Of a DNA stretch of 34,973 nt, positions 34,873 through 34,973 are shown one piece after another (within the stretch, counting starts at the first letter, position 1; each line of letters begins with the position of its first letter). Under the pieces are notes generated by a model, which saw only the letters and a program-made list of their open reading frames with translations, was not told where the DNA came from and did not search any database. The stretch is from Caldimonas tepidiphila. Lineage in GTDB: Bacteria; Pseudomonadota; Gammaproteobacteria; Burkholderiales; Burkholderiaceae_C. The stretch covers positions 1 through 34,973 of the forward strand of contig NZ_QXMG01000057.1 in assembly GCF_003569765.1 (NCBI RefSeq), written 5' to 3'. Both the position numbers and the translations under genes were made by a program.

Positions 34873-34973
34873 TTCACGCAGGTCCTCTTCCGAGGTATCT
34901 ATTCACCCCCGGTAAGTTGAAGAGGACGAAGCGGTGCGCGGCCGAGGTGCAGTGAATGGCTTGTGCAGGGCCG

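Larger units (their letters stand above)
34359..34973. other. Non-coding end region with repeats
   Basis: No gene is supported in these 615 bases. The part at 34370-34760 is clearly more AT-rich than the rest of the window and contains the upstream region of the LuxR-type regulator. It holds paired direct repeats (34691-34727) and, further right, nested inverted repeats (34826-34872), then CCTCTT/AAGAGG arms near 34888-34924. A 78-codon open frame at 34719-34955 is Arg/Gly-rich with no recognisable features and I do not call it. The composition shift could mark a recombination boundary. Confidence 0.5.

Noticed and set aside
34719-34955. 78-codon open frame near the right end
   Set aside because: No ribosome site, no recognisable protein pattern, and it crosses repeat structures.

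Overview
The window is high-GC chromosomal DNA with dense, short-spaced genes. Gene content and protein style (an lptA-lptB-rpoN block, a pilin/fimT/pilV/pilW/pilX/pilY1 type IV pilus cluster, malate synthase G, a SPOR protein next to argS) point to a betaproteobacterium of the order Burkholderiales. The genus cannot be fixed from sequence alone. I find 25 protein genes and no rRNA, tRNA, CRISPR array or complete insertion sequence.

Layout. (1) 0.1-2.7 kb: fadD-type acyl-CoA ligase, a clear terminator, then MTA/SAH nucleosidase. (2) 2.9-9.3 kb: six type IV pilus genes on the + strand, most of them joined by overlapping stop and start codons, ending in a large pilY1. (3) 9.4-16.9 kb, minus strand: THUMP-type rRNA methyltransferase, rpoN, lptB, lptA, dsbA, a SPOR-domain protein and argS. 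The lpt-rpoN block lacks its usual neighbours (kdsC/lptC on one side, hpf/ptsN on the other). (4) 17.0-20.3 kb: a Ser/Thr protein kinase fused to a cyclic-nucleotide-binding-like domain, followed by a PAS-GGDEF-EAL protein whose GGDEF motif is degenerate. (5) 20.3-25.2 kb: a LysR regulator, divergent from a haloacid dehalogenase-TSUP permease pair, then malate synthase G. These could form a C2 or haloacid assimilation neighbourhood. (6) 25.3-34.4 kb: a type I secretion island. TolC-like, HlyD-like and PrtD-like ABC genes lie on the minus strand. Divergent from them is a 991-residue repeat-built secreted protein, and convergent to that is a LuxR-type regulator with a pseudo-receiver domain. (7) 34.4-35.0 kb: non-coding, with direct and inverted repeats that I could not assign.

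The most interesting parts are the type I secretion island, whose probable cargo is built from duplicated modules and has no classical RTX nonapeptides, and the kinase-CNB / degenerate GGDEF-EAL pair, which looks like a nucleotide-signalling module. Promoter calls are by eye and weak. Domain names come from motif recognition, not from a search.
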